From: Branchiostoma floridae
Lineage: Eukaryota; Chordata; Leptocardii; Amphioxiformes; Branchiostomatidae
Reading direction: 5' to 3'
Assembly: GCF_000003815.2 (NCBI RefSeq)
Contig: NC_049980.1
Coordinates: 14,426,405-14,490,404, forward strand
DNA length: 64,000 nt
Of the stretch, positions 48,301-52,753 are shown piece by piece; positions within the stretch are counted from its first letter, which is position 1; each line of letters starts with the position of its first letter. A program made the position numbers and the translations under genes. The notes beneath the pieces were generated by a model. That model saw only the letters and a program-made list of their open reading frames with translations, was not told where the DNA came from and ran no database searches.

Positions 48301-50002
48301 TCATAAACCATCACTGATTTCCCAGTTAGGGCCACTTTTTCGGCTTCAGAGAGAAACAACACGTCCATTTTCATGGAAGTAAAAACTAACACATGTCTAC
48401 TCTAGAGCTTTGTAGTTTTGGTACAGGCCAGAGTTAAGTGTTCCCCGCGAGAAGCTCCCAAGAATATCAATTGAAACTGACATGCTTATCCTTATCCTAA
48501 TCCATTGGCGCTTAACAGTGTTGTGTTATACTTTCAGCTGCGGATCACCGGGTTTGAGAANNNNNNNNNNNNNNNNNNNNNNNNNNNNNNNNNNNNNNNN
48601 NNNNNNNNNNNNNNNNNNNNNNNNNNNNNNNNNNNNNNNNNNNNNNNNNNNNNNNNNNNNNNNNNNNNNNNNNNNNNNNNNNNNNNNNNNNNNNNNNNNN
48701 NNNNNNNNNNNNNNNNNNNNNNNNNNNNNNNNNNNNNNNNNNNNNNNNNNNNNNNNNNNNNNNNNNNNNNNNNNNNNNNNNNNNNNNNNNNNNNNNNNNN
48801 NNNNNNNNNNNNNNNNNNNNNNNNNNNNNNNNNNNNNNGCCAGTGCCTGTACTTTCGGGGCTCTAACTGGGAGCGATGTCCCCACCAACCACGGAGGTCG
48901 TGGACTAACATAGTAATATAAACACCCACGTACATCAATCCCTACCAGACATTCCGTTCGTATGAAACATTGTAGAAATCGGCAAAAAAGGACGTTGTTT
49001 GGTTAGGAGACAGCTTGCCCCAGCCCGTACGTACCAAGACATTTGTGAGACACAAATTATGATCAGACCACCTACCAACAAAGACTAGCAAGAACTTGCC
49101 CGGGGTTTCTATGGAGTTTTAAACTTGCAACCTCCCATAACATGCAGTCATGGGACAAGAACAAACAGGTAGCACGTCAAAACTGTCGGCAAAAGCAACA
49201 CAAGAAATGATTTAATAATCATATCGTTTTTTTCCATTTGTTGACGAATTGGCTTACATGAAGACAAATGCATGTCAAGTGAATTGATGGTATTGTCATG
49301 TGTTTTAGTGTGCTTCGTGAGAAATGTATTCAAATGTAATCCATGGTGATAAACATTAGACTGAGATGCAGCGAGAGAAATGTGATAGTCACCTGTTATG
49401 TCAACCCTTCCACAAATGTGTCAAATCTCAATAGATGAATAAATAAAAGCGAATACGATATGGCATAGACGTGAGCAGCACAGTGTCTGTATCTATCATT
49501 CATACCCTTAAAGCGCTACTTGAACCACCACTGTTACAAATGATTCCAAGGAAAAGTCAAGAAAGGTTAGCTGGCCTTCATACCTGTTGCGAATTGTATT
49601 TCCACGAAGATACATACACGCATGGATACGCATATATCATACACCCCCTCTGCCATATTTACATACGCAGTCTTCCATTAAAAGTCTTGTGGAAAATTAA
49701 ATGTACGTATTCATGCAACATGCATGAATCCACAAAATTTGTAACTCTACGGGCTGCACATTGCTAACCTTCACCACTGAAGGAATGGATGTTAGCTCAC
49801 ATTGCTCTTTTGAAATCGCCTTTGAAGCGCTAAGACATAACGAGGAAATGTGCGCCTTATGTAAGACGTGGCGACCCCATATAGATAGCAGCCCATACGC
49901 CTGTACGTGTATGCGTGTGATAACATGGTTTACGACCAAAGTCCTCTTACCTTGCGTTGCCCGAACAAGCCCGACTGCTAACAACAAAGCCAGCAGCCTC
50001 AT
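3817..50002 (-). CDS. CSMD: CSMD1/2/3-like giant CUB and sushi multiple-domain membrane protein, 68 coding exons (67 visible)
   Basis: Type I membrane protein of about 3,600 residues. Seen: ATG at 50002 opening a signal peptide ([17 protein letters not shown]), then 14 CUB domains alternating with 13 sushi domains, 15 tandem sushi domains, a membrane-proximal module, one transmembrane helix and a tail ending at TAG 3817-3819. Every exon pair I joined keeps frame through GT/AG sites. Visible coding length is 10,751 nt; frame closes only if the exon hidden in the N gap 43825-44227 has length 3n+1, as needed for the second half of sushi 1. Known: vertebrate CSMD1-3 have exactly 14 CUB and 28 sushi domains and about 3,560-3,700 residues; they are brain-enriched and CSMD1 is reported to restrain complement. 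Inferred: this is the pre-duplication chordate ortholog. Nearly all domain-boundary introns are phase 1. The individual domain entries give exon coordinates. Confidence 0.93.
4452..4803. mobile_element. hAT-type MITE with intact target duplication
   Basis: A 352-base element beginning CAGGGCTCTAGCCAGC and ending with its reverse complement, flanked on both sides by the identical 8 bases ATATACAT (4444-4451 and 4804-4811). CAGGG-type termini and 8-bp duplications are diagnostic of hAT transposons. No transposase inside. Lies in the last CSMD intron. Confidence 0.88.
6829..7642 (-). CDS. CSMD: CSMD exons 62-64: membrane-proximal non-sushi module
   Basis: Exons 7415-7642, 7189-7289 and 6829-6910. 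A Pro/Thr-rich spacer ([17 protein letters not shown]) leads into a module with WTGSYEYKG, a beta-rich stretch ending [13 protein letters not shown], then [17 protein letters not shown] and [18 protein letters not shown]. It contains one cysteine only. From memory, vertebrate CSMDs have a comparable GSYEYKG-containing region between the last sushi and the membrane, so this is probably a conserved family module rather than a spacer. The last exon uses an uncommon donor (GTTTGT) that fits the phase of the next exon. Confidence 0.85.
7777..7959 (-). CDS. CSMD: CSMD exon 61: sushi domain 28 (last)
   Basis: Divergent: [17 protein letters not shown] instead of CGDPG, then [30 protein letters not shown]. 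Vertebrate CSMDs also end their sushi block with an atypical repeat. Confidence 0.88.
8278..8463 (-). CDS. CSMD: CSMD exon 60: sushi domain 27
   Basis: Shows [44 protein letters not shown]. Single 186-base exon. Confidence 0.91.
8624..8800 (-). CDS. CSMD: CSMD exon 59: sushi domain 26
   Basis: Shows [45 protein letters not shown]. Single 177-base exon. Confidence 0.91.
9198..9380 (-). CDS. CSMD: CSMD exon 58: sushi domain 25
   Basis: Shows [47 protein letters not shown]. Single 183-base exon. Confidence 0.91.
9959..10132 (-). CDS. CSMD: CSMD exon 57: sushi domain 24
   Basis: Shows [44 protein letters not shown]. Single 174-base exon. Confidence 0.91.
10313..10489 (-). CDS. CSMD: CSMD exon 56: sushi domain 23
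   Basis: Shows [46 protein letters not shown]. Single 177-base exon. Confidence 0.91.
10992..11177 (-). CDS. CSMD: CSMD exon 55: sushi domain 22
   Basis: Shows [44 protein letters not shown]. Single 186-base exon. Confidence 0.91.
12107..12286 (-). CDS. CSMD: CSMD exon 54: sushi domain 21
   Basis: Shows [46 protein letters not shown]. The intron upstream of this exon carries the Tc1-like element. Confidence 0.91.
12511..13774 (-). mobile_element. degenerate Tc1-like transposon with long terminal inverted repeats
   Basis: Flanked by TA on both sides (12509-12510, 13775-13776). The ends CACTCAGCACAAAAAGTTTG / inverted copy match imperfectly over roughly 150 bases, and a second inverted block (GTGAGTGGGTCACGAAAAAA) follows inside, giving about 250 bases of inverted repeat per side. 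On the minus strand the core at about 13140-13423 decodes to Tc1-like transposase fragments ([34 protein letters not shown]) broken by stops. Sits in the intron between sushi 20 and 21. Confidence 0.85.
14255..14466. mobile_element. short MITE, TACTGTAAATG termini
   Basis: Ends TACTGTAAATG and its inverse; the interior has alternating GTTCGCGG and CCGCGAA blocks in inverted orientation, so the element can fold back. A relative lies at 45169-45372. It abuts exon 53 by fewer than 40 bases. Confidence 0.6.
14504..14680 (-). CDS. CSMD: CSMD exon 53: sushi domain 20
   Basis: Shows [43 protein letters not shown]. Single 177-base exon. Confidence 0.91.
14830..15003 (-). CDS. CSMD: CSMD exon 52: sushi domain 19
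   Basis: Shows [45 protein letters not shown]. Single 174-base exon. Confidence 0.91.
15197..15370 (-). CDS. CSMD: CSMD exon 51: sushi domain 18
   Basis: Shows [43 protein letters not shown]. Single 174-base exon. Confidence 0.91.
15789..15971 (-). CDS. CSMD: CSMD exon 50: sushi domain 17
   Basis: Shows [44 protein letters not shown]. Single 183-base exon. Confidence 0.91.
16391..16570 (-). CDS. CSMD: CSMD exon 49: sushi domain 16
   Basis: Shows [45 protein letters not shown]. Single 180-base exon. Confidence 0.9.
16794..16893. other. assembly gap (100 N)
   Basis: Exactly 100 N in the intron between sushi 15 and 16. Frame and phase agree across it, so no coding exon need be missing. Confidence 0.99.
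17029..17208 (-). CDS. CSMD: CSMD exon 48: sushi domain 15
   Basis: Shows [45 protein letters not shown]. Phase 1 at both ends. A 100-base N gap (16794-16893) follows in the intron. Confidence 0.9.
17567..18036 (-). CDS. CSMD: CSMD exons 46-47: sushi domain 14 (first of the tandem block)
   Basis: Exons 17982-18036 and 17567-17697, joined in phase 2. Shows [48 protein letters not shown] doubled cysteine (CC) precedes NDPG, giving one unpaired cysteine. Confidence 0.88.
18411..19173 (-). CDS. CSMD: CSMD exons 44-45: CUB domain 14 (last CUB)
   Basis: Exons 18985-19173 and 18411-18557, joined in phase 1. Shows [48 protein letters not shown] and GFELNYR. The first cysteine is not followed by GG as in most of the others. 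Confidence 0.88.
19212..19393. mobile_element. 182-base MITE with perfect 42-base inverted arms
   Basis: Arms 19212-19253 and 19352-19393 are perfectly complementary over 42 bases. The interior carries a second, shorter inverted pair (AACCTAAGTC / GACTTAGGTT around CACTTCCG / CGGAAGTG). No coding capacity. Lies between sushi 13 and CUB 14 exons. Confidence 0.75.
19655..19843 (-). CDS. CSMD: CSMD exon 43: sushi domain 13
   Basis: Shows [44 protein letters not shown]. Last sushi domain of the alternating block. Confidence 0.9.
19970..20716 (-). CDS. CSMD: CSMD exons 41-42: CUB domain 13
   Basis: Exons 20539-20716 and 19970-20112, joined in phase 2. Shows [44 protein letters not shown] and the terminal GKFMMRYT. 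Confidence 0.88.
20232..20292. repeat. dispersed repeat fragment (GAAGACCTTTATTGCACA)
   Basis: The block around GAAGACCTTTATTGCACACC...GCCCAGTGGG recurs at 47911-47950 with GAAGACCTTTATTGCACATT...GCCCCACTGGG. Probably the 3' end of a SINE or non-LTR family. A related pair (GCAAATTCTTGCC...GGGCTAATTGCAGGT) occurs at 26179-26213 and 40468-40500. Confidence 0.45.
21217..21402 (-). CDS. CSMD: CSMD exon 40: sushi domain 12
   Basis: Shows [44 protein letters not shown]. Single 186-base exon. Confidence 0.91.
21808..22447 (-). CDS. CSMD: CSMD exons 38-39: CUB domain 12
   Basis: Exons 22331-22447 and 21808-22017, joined in phase 1. Shows [48 protein letters not shown] and GFALQYE. Confidence 0.9.
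22737..22931 (-). CDS. CSMD: CSMD exon 37: sushi domain 11
   Basis: Shows [44 protein letters not shown]. Single 195-base exon. Confidence 0.91.
23307..23737 (-). CDS. CSMD: CSMD exons 35-36: CUB domain 11
   Basis: Exons 23513-23737 and 23307-23411, joined in phase 1. Shows [48 protein letters not shown] and GFKIRYE. Donors GTGGGT and GTTAGT are weaker than the average in this gene. Confidence 0.88.
24095..24295 (-). CDS. CSMD: CSMD exon 34: sushi domain 10
   Basis: Shows [44 protein letters not shown]. Single 201-base exon. Confidence 0.91.
24493..25325 (-). CDS. CSMD: CSMD exons 31-33: CUB domain 10 (three exons)
   Basis: Exons 25197-25325, 24756-24895 and 24493-24562. Shows [50 protein letters not shown], then [18 protein letters not shown]. 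It is the only CUB domain here cut into three exons; all joins keep frame (phases 1 and 0). Confidence 0.88.
25803..26486 (-). CDS. CSMD: CSMD exons 29-30: sushi domain 9
   Basis: Exons 26382-26486 and 25803-25907, both 105 bases, joined in phase 1. Shows [49 protein letters not shown]. Lacks the usual DPG after the first cysteine. Confidence 0.88.
26834..28485 (-). CDS. CSMD: CSMD exons 27-28: CUB domain 9
   Basis: Exons 28350-28485 and 26834-27036, joined in phase 2. Shows [48 protein letters not shown] and GFQLSYQ. The intron between them is almost filled by the 60-bp minisatellite. Confidence 0.9.
27186..28267. repeat. 60-base minisatellite, about 18 units
   Basis: Core CATTCAGCACCAAGGACAGG recurs at 60-base steps from about 27220 to 28252; one unit near 27740 is 72 bases because of an extra 12 bases. 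Units differ at several positions. A block of three units near 27512-27690 is nearly repeated at 28004-28130, so the array grew partly by multi-unit duplication. It fills most of the intron inside CUB 9. Confidence 0.92.
28653..28850 (-). CDS. CSMD: CSMD exon 26: sushi domain 8
   Basis: Shows [45 protein letters not shown]. Phase 1 at both ends. Confidence 0.92.
29422..30443 (-). CDS. CSMD: CSMD exons 24-25: CUB domain 8 with classical four-cysteine pattern
   Basis: Exons 30287-30443 and 29422-29633, joined in phase 2. Shows [21 protein letters not shown], then an unusual second half with four closely spaced cysteines ([20 protein letters not shown]) and [12 protein letters not shown], ending GFSIRYT. 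The CDYL...FCG pair is the second disulfide of classical CUB domains (BMP1/tolloid type). The equivalent cysteines are absent from the other CUB domains of this protein. Another cysteine pair (TCGSDRSC) is extra. Confidence 0.9.
29967..30200. mobile_element. GC-rich MITE-like insertion
   Basis: Bounded by CTTAAACTGCCA and its inverse TGGCAGTTTAAG; the interior is GC-rich (GGATATATCCGGCAC palindrome, GCGCGCGTGTAGCGCAC, CCCGGAAGTTAGGGACTTCGG) in an AT-rich intron. Target duplication not clear. Confidence 0.5.
30547..30750 (-). CDS. CSMD: CSMD exon 23: sushi domain 7
   Basis: Shows [45 protein letters not shown]. Single 204-base exon. Confidence 0.91.
31009..31480 (-). CDS. CSMD: CSMD exons 21-22: CUB domain 7
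   Basis: Exons 31305-31480 and 31009-31165, joined in phase 0. Shows [50 protein letters not shown] and GFSITYR. Confidence 0.9.
31878..32078 (-). CDS. CSMD: CSMD exon 20: sushi domain 6
   Basis: Shows [45 protein letters not shown]. Single 201-base exon, phase 1 at both ends. Confidence 0.9.
32394..32812 (-). CDS. CSMD: CSMD exons 18-19: CUB domain 6
   Basis: Exons 32696-32812 and 32394-32600, joined in phase 1. Shows [48 protein letters not shown] and GFNISYT. Confidence 0.9.
32962..33150 (-). CDS. CSMD: CSMD exon 17: sushi domain 5
   Basis: Shows [44 protein letters not shown]. Phase 1 at both ends. Confidence 0.92.
33970..34524 (-). CDS. CSMD: CSMD exons 15-16: CUB domain 5
   Basis: Exons 34386-34524 and 33970-34157. 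Shows [49 protein letters not shown] and GFRATF. Joined in phase 2. Confidence 0.9.
34761..34949 (-). CDS. CSMD: CSMD exon 14: sushi domain 4
   Basis: Shows [45 protein letters not shown]. Two acceptors six bases apart (exon starting at 34949 or 34955) both keep frame, giving RSVAC or ILGSVAC at the join. Confidence 0.9.
35185..35567. mobile_element. PIF/Harbinger-like MITE
   Basis: Starts GGCCAAACCAATTTAATTTC and ends with the near-perfect inverse (arms about 30 bases, continuing through TTGGTTCTCG), flanked by TTA on each side (35182-35184, 35568-35570). TTA/TWA 3-bp duplications are typical of Harbinger elements. No coding capacity. In the intron between CUB 4 and sushi 4. Confidence 0.75.
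35661..35999 (-). CDS. CSMD: CSMD exon 13: CUB domain 4 (single exon)
   Basis: This CUB domain is encoded in one 339-base exon, unlike the other 13, which are split. Shows [46 protein letters not shown] and GFQAAYQ. The exon sits directly beside the retrotransposon-bearing intron, but has no retrotransposon sequence. Confidence 0.92.
36095..38660 (-). mobile_element. 5'-truncated, inactive non-LTR retrotransposon
   Basis: Minus-strand remnant in the intron between sushi 3 and CUB 4. Order: endonuclease C-terminal half, reverse transcriptase, C-terminal zinc knuckle, 3' UTR and a short (TAC)n tail near 36097-36107. The first bases of the endonuclease domain are missing, consistent with target-primed 5' truncation near 38660. 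It is in the same orientation as the host gene. Target duplications could not be defined by eye. Confidence 0.85.
36151..38683 (-). pseudogene. non-LTR endonuclease/reverse transcriptase pseudogene
   Basis: Three reading-frame pieces. Piece 1 (38141-38683): apurinic-type endonuclease with [15 protein letters not shown] and TDHSL motifs, frame lost near 38145. Piece 2 (36768-38123): reverse transcriptase with [17 protein letters not shown] (motif A aspartates) and GVKQGCVLA (motif B), then jumping straight to [11 protein letters not shown]; the segment that should carry motif C (F/YADD) is deleted. Frame lost again near 36785. Piece 3 (36151-36760): [32 protein letters not shown] and a terminal C-x2-C-x3-C...H...C finger, ending at a stop at 36151. 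It cannot make an active enzyme. Confidence 0.88.
38856..39041 (-). CDS. CSMD: CSMD exon 12: sushi domain 3
   Basis: Single exon. Short lead IITGQ, then [44 protein letters not shown]. Phase 1 at both ends. The next intron downstream contains the dead non-LTR retrotransposon. Confidence 0.92.
39554..40241 (-). CDS. CSMD: CSMD exons 10-11: CUB domain 3
   Basis: Exons 40007-40241 and 39554-39666. Shows [42 protein letters not shown] and GFQFSYT. Phase 2 internal junction, phase 1 at both ends. Confidence 0.9.
40631..42383 (-). CDS. CSMD: CSMD exons 8-9: linker and sushi domain 2
   Basis: Exons 42274-42383 and 40631-40763, joined in phase 0. A Thr/Pro linker ([11 protein letters not shown]) precedes [13 protein letters not shown]; the second exon gives [19 protein letters not shown] and ends PPTCQ. 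Human CSMD proteins also have an extra linker at the CUB2-sushi2 junction. The intron carries a TA-flanked MITE. A possible 18-base microexon at 42795-42812 would lengthen this linker. Confidence 0.88.
40981..42260. repeat. small tandem array around the mariner-like insertion
   Basis: Units containing CTGGAGTC and ATGCACATTACATTCTGA occur just left of 41011 and three or four more times from 42094 to 42250, with spacing of roughly 40-70 bases. The MITE at 41011-42093 has split the array. Part of the array runs up to about 15 bases from exon 8. Confidence 0.6.
41011..42093. mobile_element. TA-flanked mariner-like non-autonomous element
   Basis: Starts ACGGCACTGAACTTTAATCC and ends with its inverse, with TA on both sides (41009-41010, 42094-42095). 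Comparing with neighbouring array units (CACATTACATTC) shows that the empty site had a single TA. Extra copies of ACTTTAATCCAACA near both ends (about 41230 and 42060) are subterminal repeats. No transposase recognised in its 1.08 kb; the short ORFs inside have no visible motif. Confidence 0.75.
42795..42812 (-). CDS. CSMD: candidate 18-base CSMD microexon
   Basis: Flanked by an AG acceptor and a strong donor (GTGAGTAT). It is phase 1 at both ends, so its inclusion inserts six residues (SMVPTC, with the following split codon changed from Phe to Ile) in the linker between CUB 2 and sushi 2. Skipping it also keeps frame. May be chance. Confidence 0.3.
42892..43379 (-). CDS. CSMD: CSMD exons 6-7: CUB domain 2
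   Basis: Exons 43178-43379 and 42892-43004. Shows [32 protein letters not shown], then RYSGQSLPP and GFSLTYL. It ends in phase 1 at donor GTAAGG. Confidence 0.9.
43825..44227. other. assembly gap (403 N) hiding a CSMD exon
   Basis: Lies between the exon for the first half of sushi 1 (phase 0 end) and CUB 2 (phase 1 start). Flanks do not encode the missing half, so the exon should be inside. Confidence 0.95.
44451..44539 (-). CDS. CSMD: CSMD exon 4: first half of sushi domain 1
   Basis: Encodes [16 protein letters not shown] and ends at FGVGSQ with donor GTATGT in phase 0, before the second and later cysteines of a sushi domain. The rest must be in the following exon, which falls in the 403-base N gap at 43825-44227. 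The next visible exon needs a phase-1 predecessor, so the missing exon should be 3n+1 long, roughly 100-140 bases. Confidence 0.85.
44833..45697 (-). CDS. CSMD: CSMD exons 2-3: CUB domain 1
   Basis: Exons 45439-45697 and 44833-44945, joined inside an Arg codon (phase 2). CUB hallmarks: [16 protein letters not shown], then [17 protein letters not shown] and the closing GFQLEY. The exon opens with a short linker ([14 protein letters not shown]) directly after the signal peptide. Confidence 0.9.
45169..45372. mobile_element. second copy of the GTAAATGCA-ended MITE
   Basis: Starts TTGTAAATGCA and ends TGCATTTACAG, with GTTTGCGG / CCGCAAAC inverted blocks like the copy at 14255-14466 but more diverged. 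Lies in the intron within CUB 1. Confidence 0.55.
46827..47036 (-). CDS. candidate first exon of an unrecognised gene nested in CSMD intron 1
   Basis: Seventy codons from an ATG in ACCATGGCG context to a consensus donor (AAG/GTAAAT) at 46827, phase 0. The peptide starts [20 protein letters not shown] and ends YKHVRICK; I do not recognise it. An ETS-type CCGGAAGT on the plus strand at 47131-47138 lies about 95 bases upstream, and the ATGGCG is a YY1-like initiator context, both typical of housekeeping promoters. No second exon could be fixed; an open stretch at 46648-46833 in another frame ([15 protein letters not shown]) is a possible continuation but is separated by only 45 bases. A chance ORF or alternative 5' exon is possible. 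Confidence 0.35.
47166..47273. other. assembly gap (108 N)
   Basis: In CSMD intron 1, about 130 bases upstream of the candidate nested first exon; may contain part of its promoter. Confidence 0.98.
47407..47542. mobile_element. 136-base inverted-repeat element
   Basis: Arms ACATCAAGGAACCCAGATGT and inverse at the outer ends, continuing with two mismatches and one gap to GTCCCCAG (about 34 bases per arm). Can form a long hairpin. In CSMD intron 1, next to the N gap at 47166-47273. Confidence 0.65.
48561..48838. other. assembly gap (278 N)
   Basis: In CSMD intron 1. The flanks are non-coding as far as I can see. Confidence 0.98.
49951..50002 (-). CDS. CSMD: CSMD exon 1: start codon and signal peptide
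   Basis: Fifty-two coding bases: 17 codons plus one base, donor GTAAGAGG on the minus strand. The ATG is the only in-frame one that gives a clean signal peptide, with a leucine/alanine-rich core followed by RATQG. An upstream in-frame ATG (MVKVCYN...) eight codons earlier would put charged residues before the core; I prefer the 50002 start. The split codon joins exon 2 to give Gly-Tyr-Val-Pro. Confidence 0.85.
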
Positions 50003-52753
50003 GTTGTAACAAACTTTCACCAAGCTCCGATGAGTAAAACAATGTCTCTACAACTCTTGGAAGTCTTGAAGTGTCTTGTCCCTCTATCTCCTTCGCGCTT
50101 TCACATAACTTTTAAAGAAACAATAGGGGGAGTGACGTTTGGAGTGGGTGGTTGAGAGTACTTGTGGACAGGTGCGCAGGTGCGATATGGCGGGTGGTAC
50201 CGATTGTCACGTGGTTCATTTTTCTTATCTGTGCTCCAACAAACTTTGCCGGTCGACAATTTAGAATAATCATAATCGAAATACGAGAGCGATGGTGACG
50301 CTTGGCCGCCTTTTGATACTGTCATTGTTGATATTATCTTATGCCACCGGTAAATCTCATTGTAGACTAAACTATAAAGATGTGCTAGATCAATCTTCAG
50401 TAAATATGGTAAAGAGCTCTAAAATAATGACGGTTCCGGTAACAGCACTGTTCTTGGATAACGTTTTGTAAAAGTACGTAGACGAGATTCGTTGTTTGTC
50501 CTAAGGGATCATCAAAATGAGGCTTGATTAATTACCAAATTAAGAGAAAGTCGACTACACATTACAAAACGCTGCCCCTCCCCCCTCCGTAACGAATAGT
50601 CCCAACATAAACCTCCGCCAAATGCTGAATGATTAACTTTATAGAATGATTAACGCGAATGTAAAGACCGCTATCTACATGTACGTTTGCCTTGTCGGGC
50701 GAGTCGTGCCCTCGTGCCTAACAAGACCTACAAAAATGGCTGATTGAAATGTTTCATGTTGTACAAATACTTGTAGTAGATAGATCTCGATATATCGTTA
50801 TCTACTAATCGAGGCGCTTTGATAACGCGACACTTACAAAAGTTAAGTTTTTACGATACAGAAAAAGATGTAGGGGTGATTAATATATAACACAGTCGAT
50901 ATCTGTCAAGGCCTTTTGGAGTAGGAATTACTACCAGGACTGGTCAAAGTTCGACCATGGTAGCTAGGTTATTTAAGCGATTATCAAATATAAACATGCG
51001 TAAAACAAGCGGTACTGGTGTGTGCTGTCGTCCTTGCCATTTTAACTGGAAAACTGAATCCTGTGCAGCGTTAGTTCAGAGTTGTGAACTACAGTCACGA
51101 GGGAAACAAAACACCTGAGATGGAAAAAATAAGAGAAGTGATAATGACCAACTTTGAGTGCCTCTTCGGCTTTTAGCTTACACAAATCATCGGATGTAAT
51201 ATGTGTGATAATGATCATATTGACCTCATTGTCGTATTTATACATCCATATCTTTGCATAACGGTTCAGACCGACGTTTTCTGTTCAGGAATCTCTGGTG
51301 CTGGCGATTTGTGATTTTGTCAATTGTCCCAACAAAATTGAAATTCATCACTATGGCATTTCCCAATGACACAACAACTCCTTGGTTTGAGGCATCCAAA
51401 TCGTAAAGAAACTTGTAAATGTGTGTATCGATAAGGGCTCAAAACATGTCAGTTTGTTACCGAACAGTTATTGACACCTCTGCCCAGAGATCATTGCCCA
51501 CGCCCTGCGAGCTTGCGTGCAATTTTGATTATAAAATTCAAAGCGCCAAACGTGACGCAGTGCATCTTGAATAATTTATAAGTTGAATGCTCTTTTTAGT
51601 CAGCAGGTGATACGATTGTCCGTGTGCCAAACCGTCTAGTGTTACGTACACGCCGTACGTTTACTTACACAGTGTTGTATTATAACGTGACTCGATTTGA
51701 AGGCCATCCGATGTTATTATGTATAGACGAGAGGTGTTATAGGACACTTGGTACAATACACAAAGATCCAAATATTCCAATTAATATCAAGTCAAAGCCA
51801 TATACTAGTATCGCATGCGTCGATACAAGGCAAAGGATAGCGCCCAACACACACATGTACAATTGTCTACCGCAATGTATAACTATAGTTTATTGACCGT
51901 ATTCAATGTTCTTGTGTATTAAATATTCCTACTAAACGATTAATATTGTTTGTTTCTTTGTGTCAAAATATTAACGTATGATTTACTTAGAATATCTTTA
52001 GTGTACAAATATCGATACCAATTAATTGTGAACACATAAATGTTGAATAGATATGCCGTACAAGCTACTTACAATACAGGAGGATATTGAGTTCCTAGCC
52101 AATATATAGTCTCAATCAAACCTCTACATGAAAAAGAACCCAACACAGGTAATAACAAGATTAGGTGTGACCTGGTGTGCTTTGGCTACATGCGAGAGCC
52201 ATGGCGCATCACACAAATAGCCCTGAAATCATACTCAACTTGTCTTCAGGTGCATGGGTCACATTTCAGCTTTCATTAATGTAGGAAGCAAAGGAACACC
52301 CCAAGAATCAGTAAGTGCAACTATGTCCGTCACCGGGAGGACTGGACTTTGAGTAAGTTATATCATCAGTTACACTAGAAATGGCCATTGCAAATGCATA
52401 TATTTTTCATAAGTCATTTGTGAAAAATTGTAAAAAAATTACCGTAATGGTAAAAAAATAGCATAATTGCAAAGACCACATCAAACCTTACGTATGCGTA
52501 AACCAAAATTCACACCAATGTCATATAAATACAATACTACGCTGATAAGGGACTGAATACGTTGGCTCTAGTCTCTAGATACCTAGCAACAAATACACAT
52601 CCAAGACGTCCATGAGTCTGTATTTTCGTCCAGTCCAACTTTCGACGACGTTTGAGGCTGTTAGTCCGATAGGTTTTCATGTGTGTCCAAATCTACTTGG
52701 GTTTAGGAGTATATGGTATATTTGTCATTACTTTTTTTTCTGTATCTAATTCT
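50003..52753. other. CSMD 5' UTR/promoter region and intergenic DNA
   Basis: Between CSMD start and the CABIT gene stop. No TATA box is obvious near 50050-50130. A 90-codon plus-strand ORF at 51624-51896 lacks any recognisable motif. AATAAA on the minus strand near 51889 is a possible distant poly(A) signal for the CABIT gene. Confidence 0.4.

Larger units (their letters stand above)
45698..49950. other. CSMD intron 1
   Basis: 4.25 kb, the longest intron of the gene; contains the candidate nested exon, a 136-base inverted repeat, a dispersed repeat fragment near 47911 and two N gaps. No CUB or sushi sequence is visible, and exons 1 and 2 join in frame directly. Confidence 0.8.

Noticed and set aside
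48482-48938. Several ORFs of 120-143 codons
   Set aside because: They run through the 278-N gap; no real coding sequence is visible on either side.
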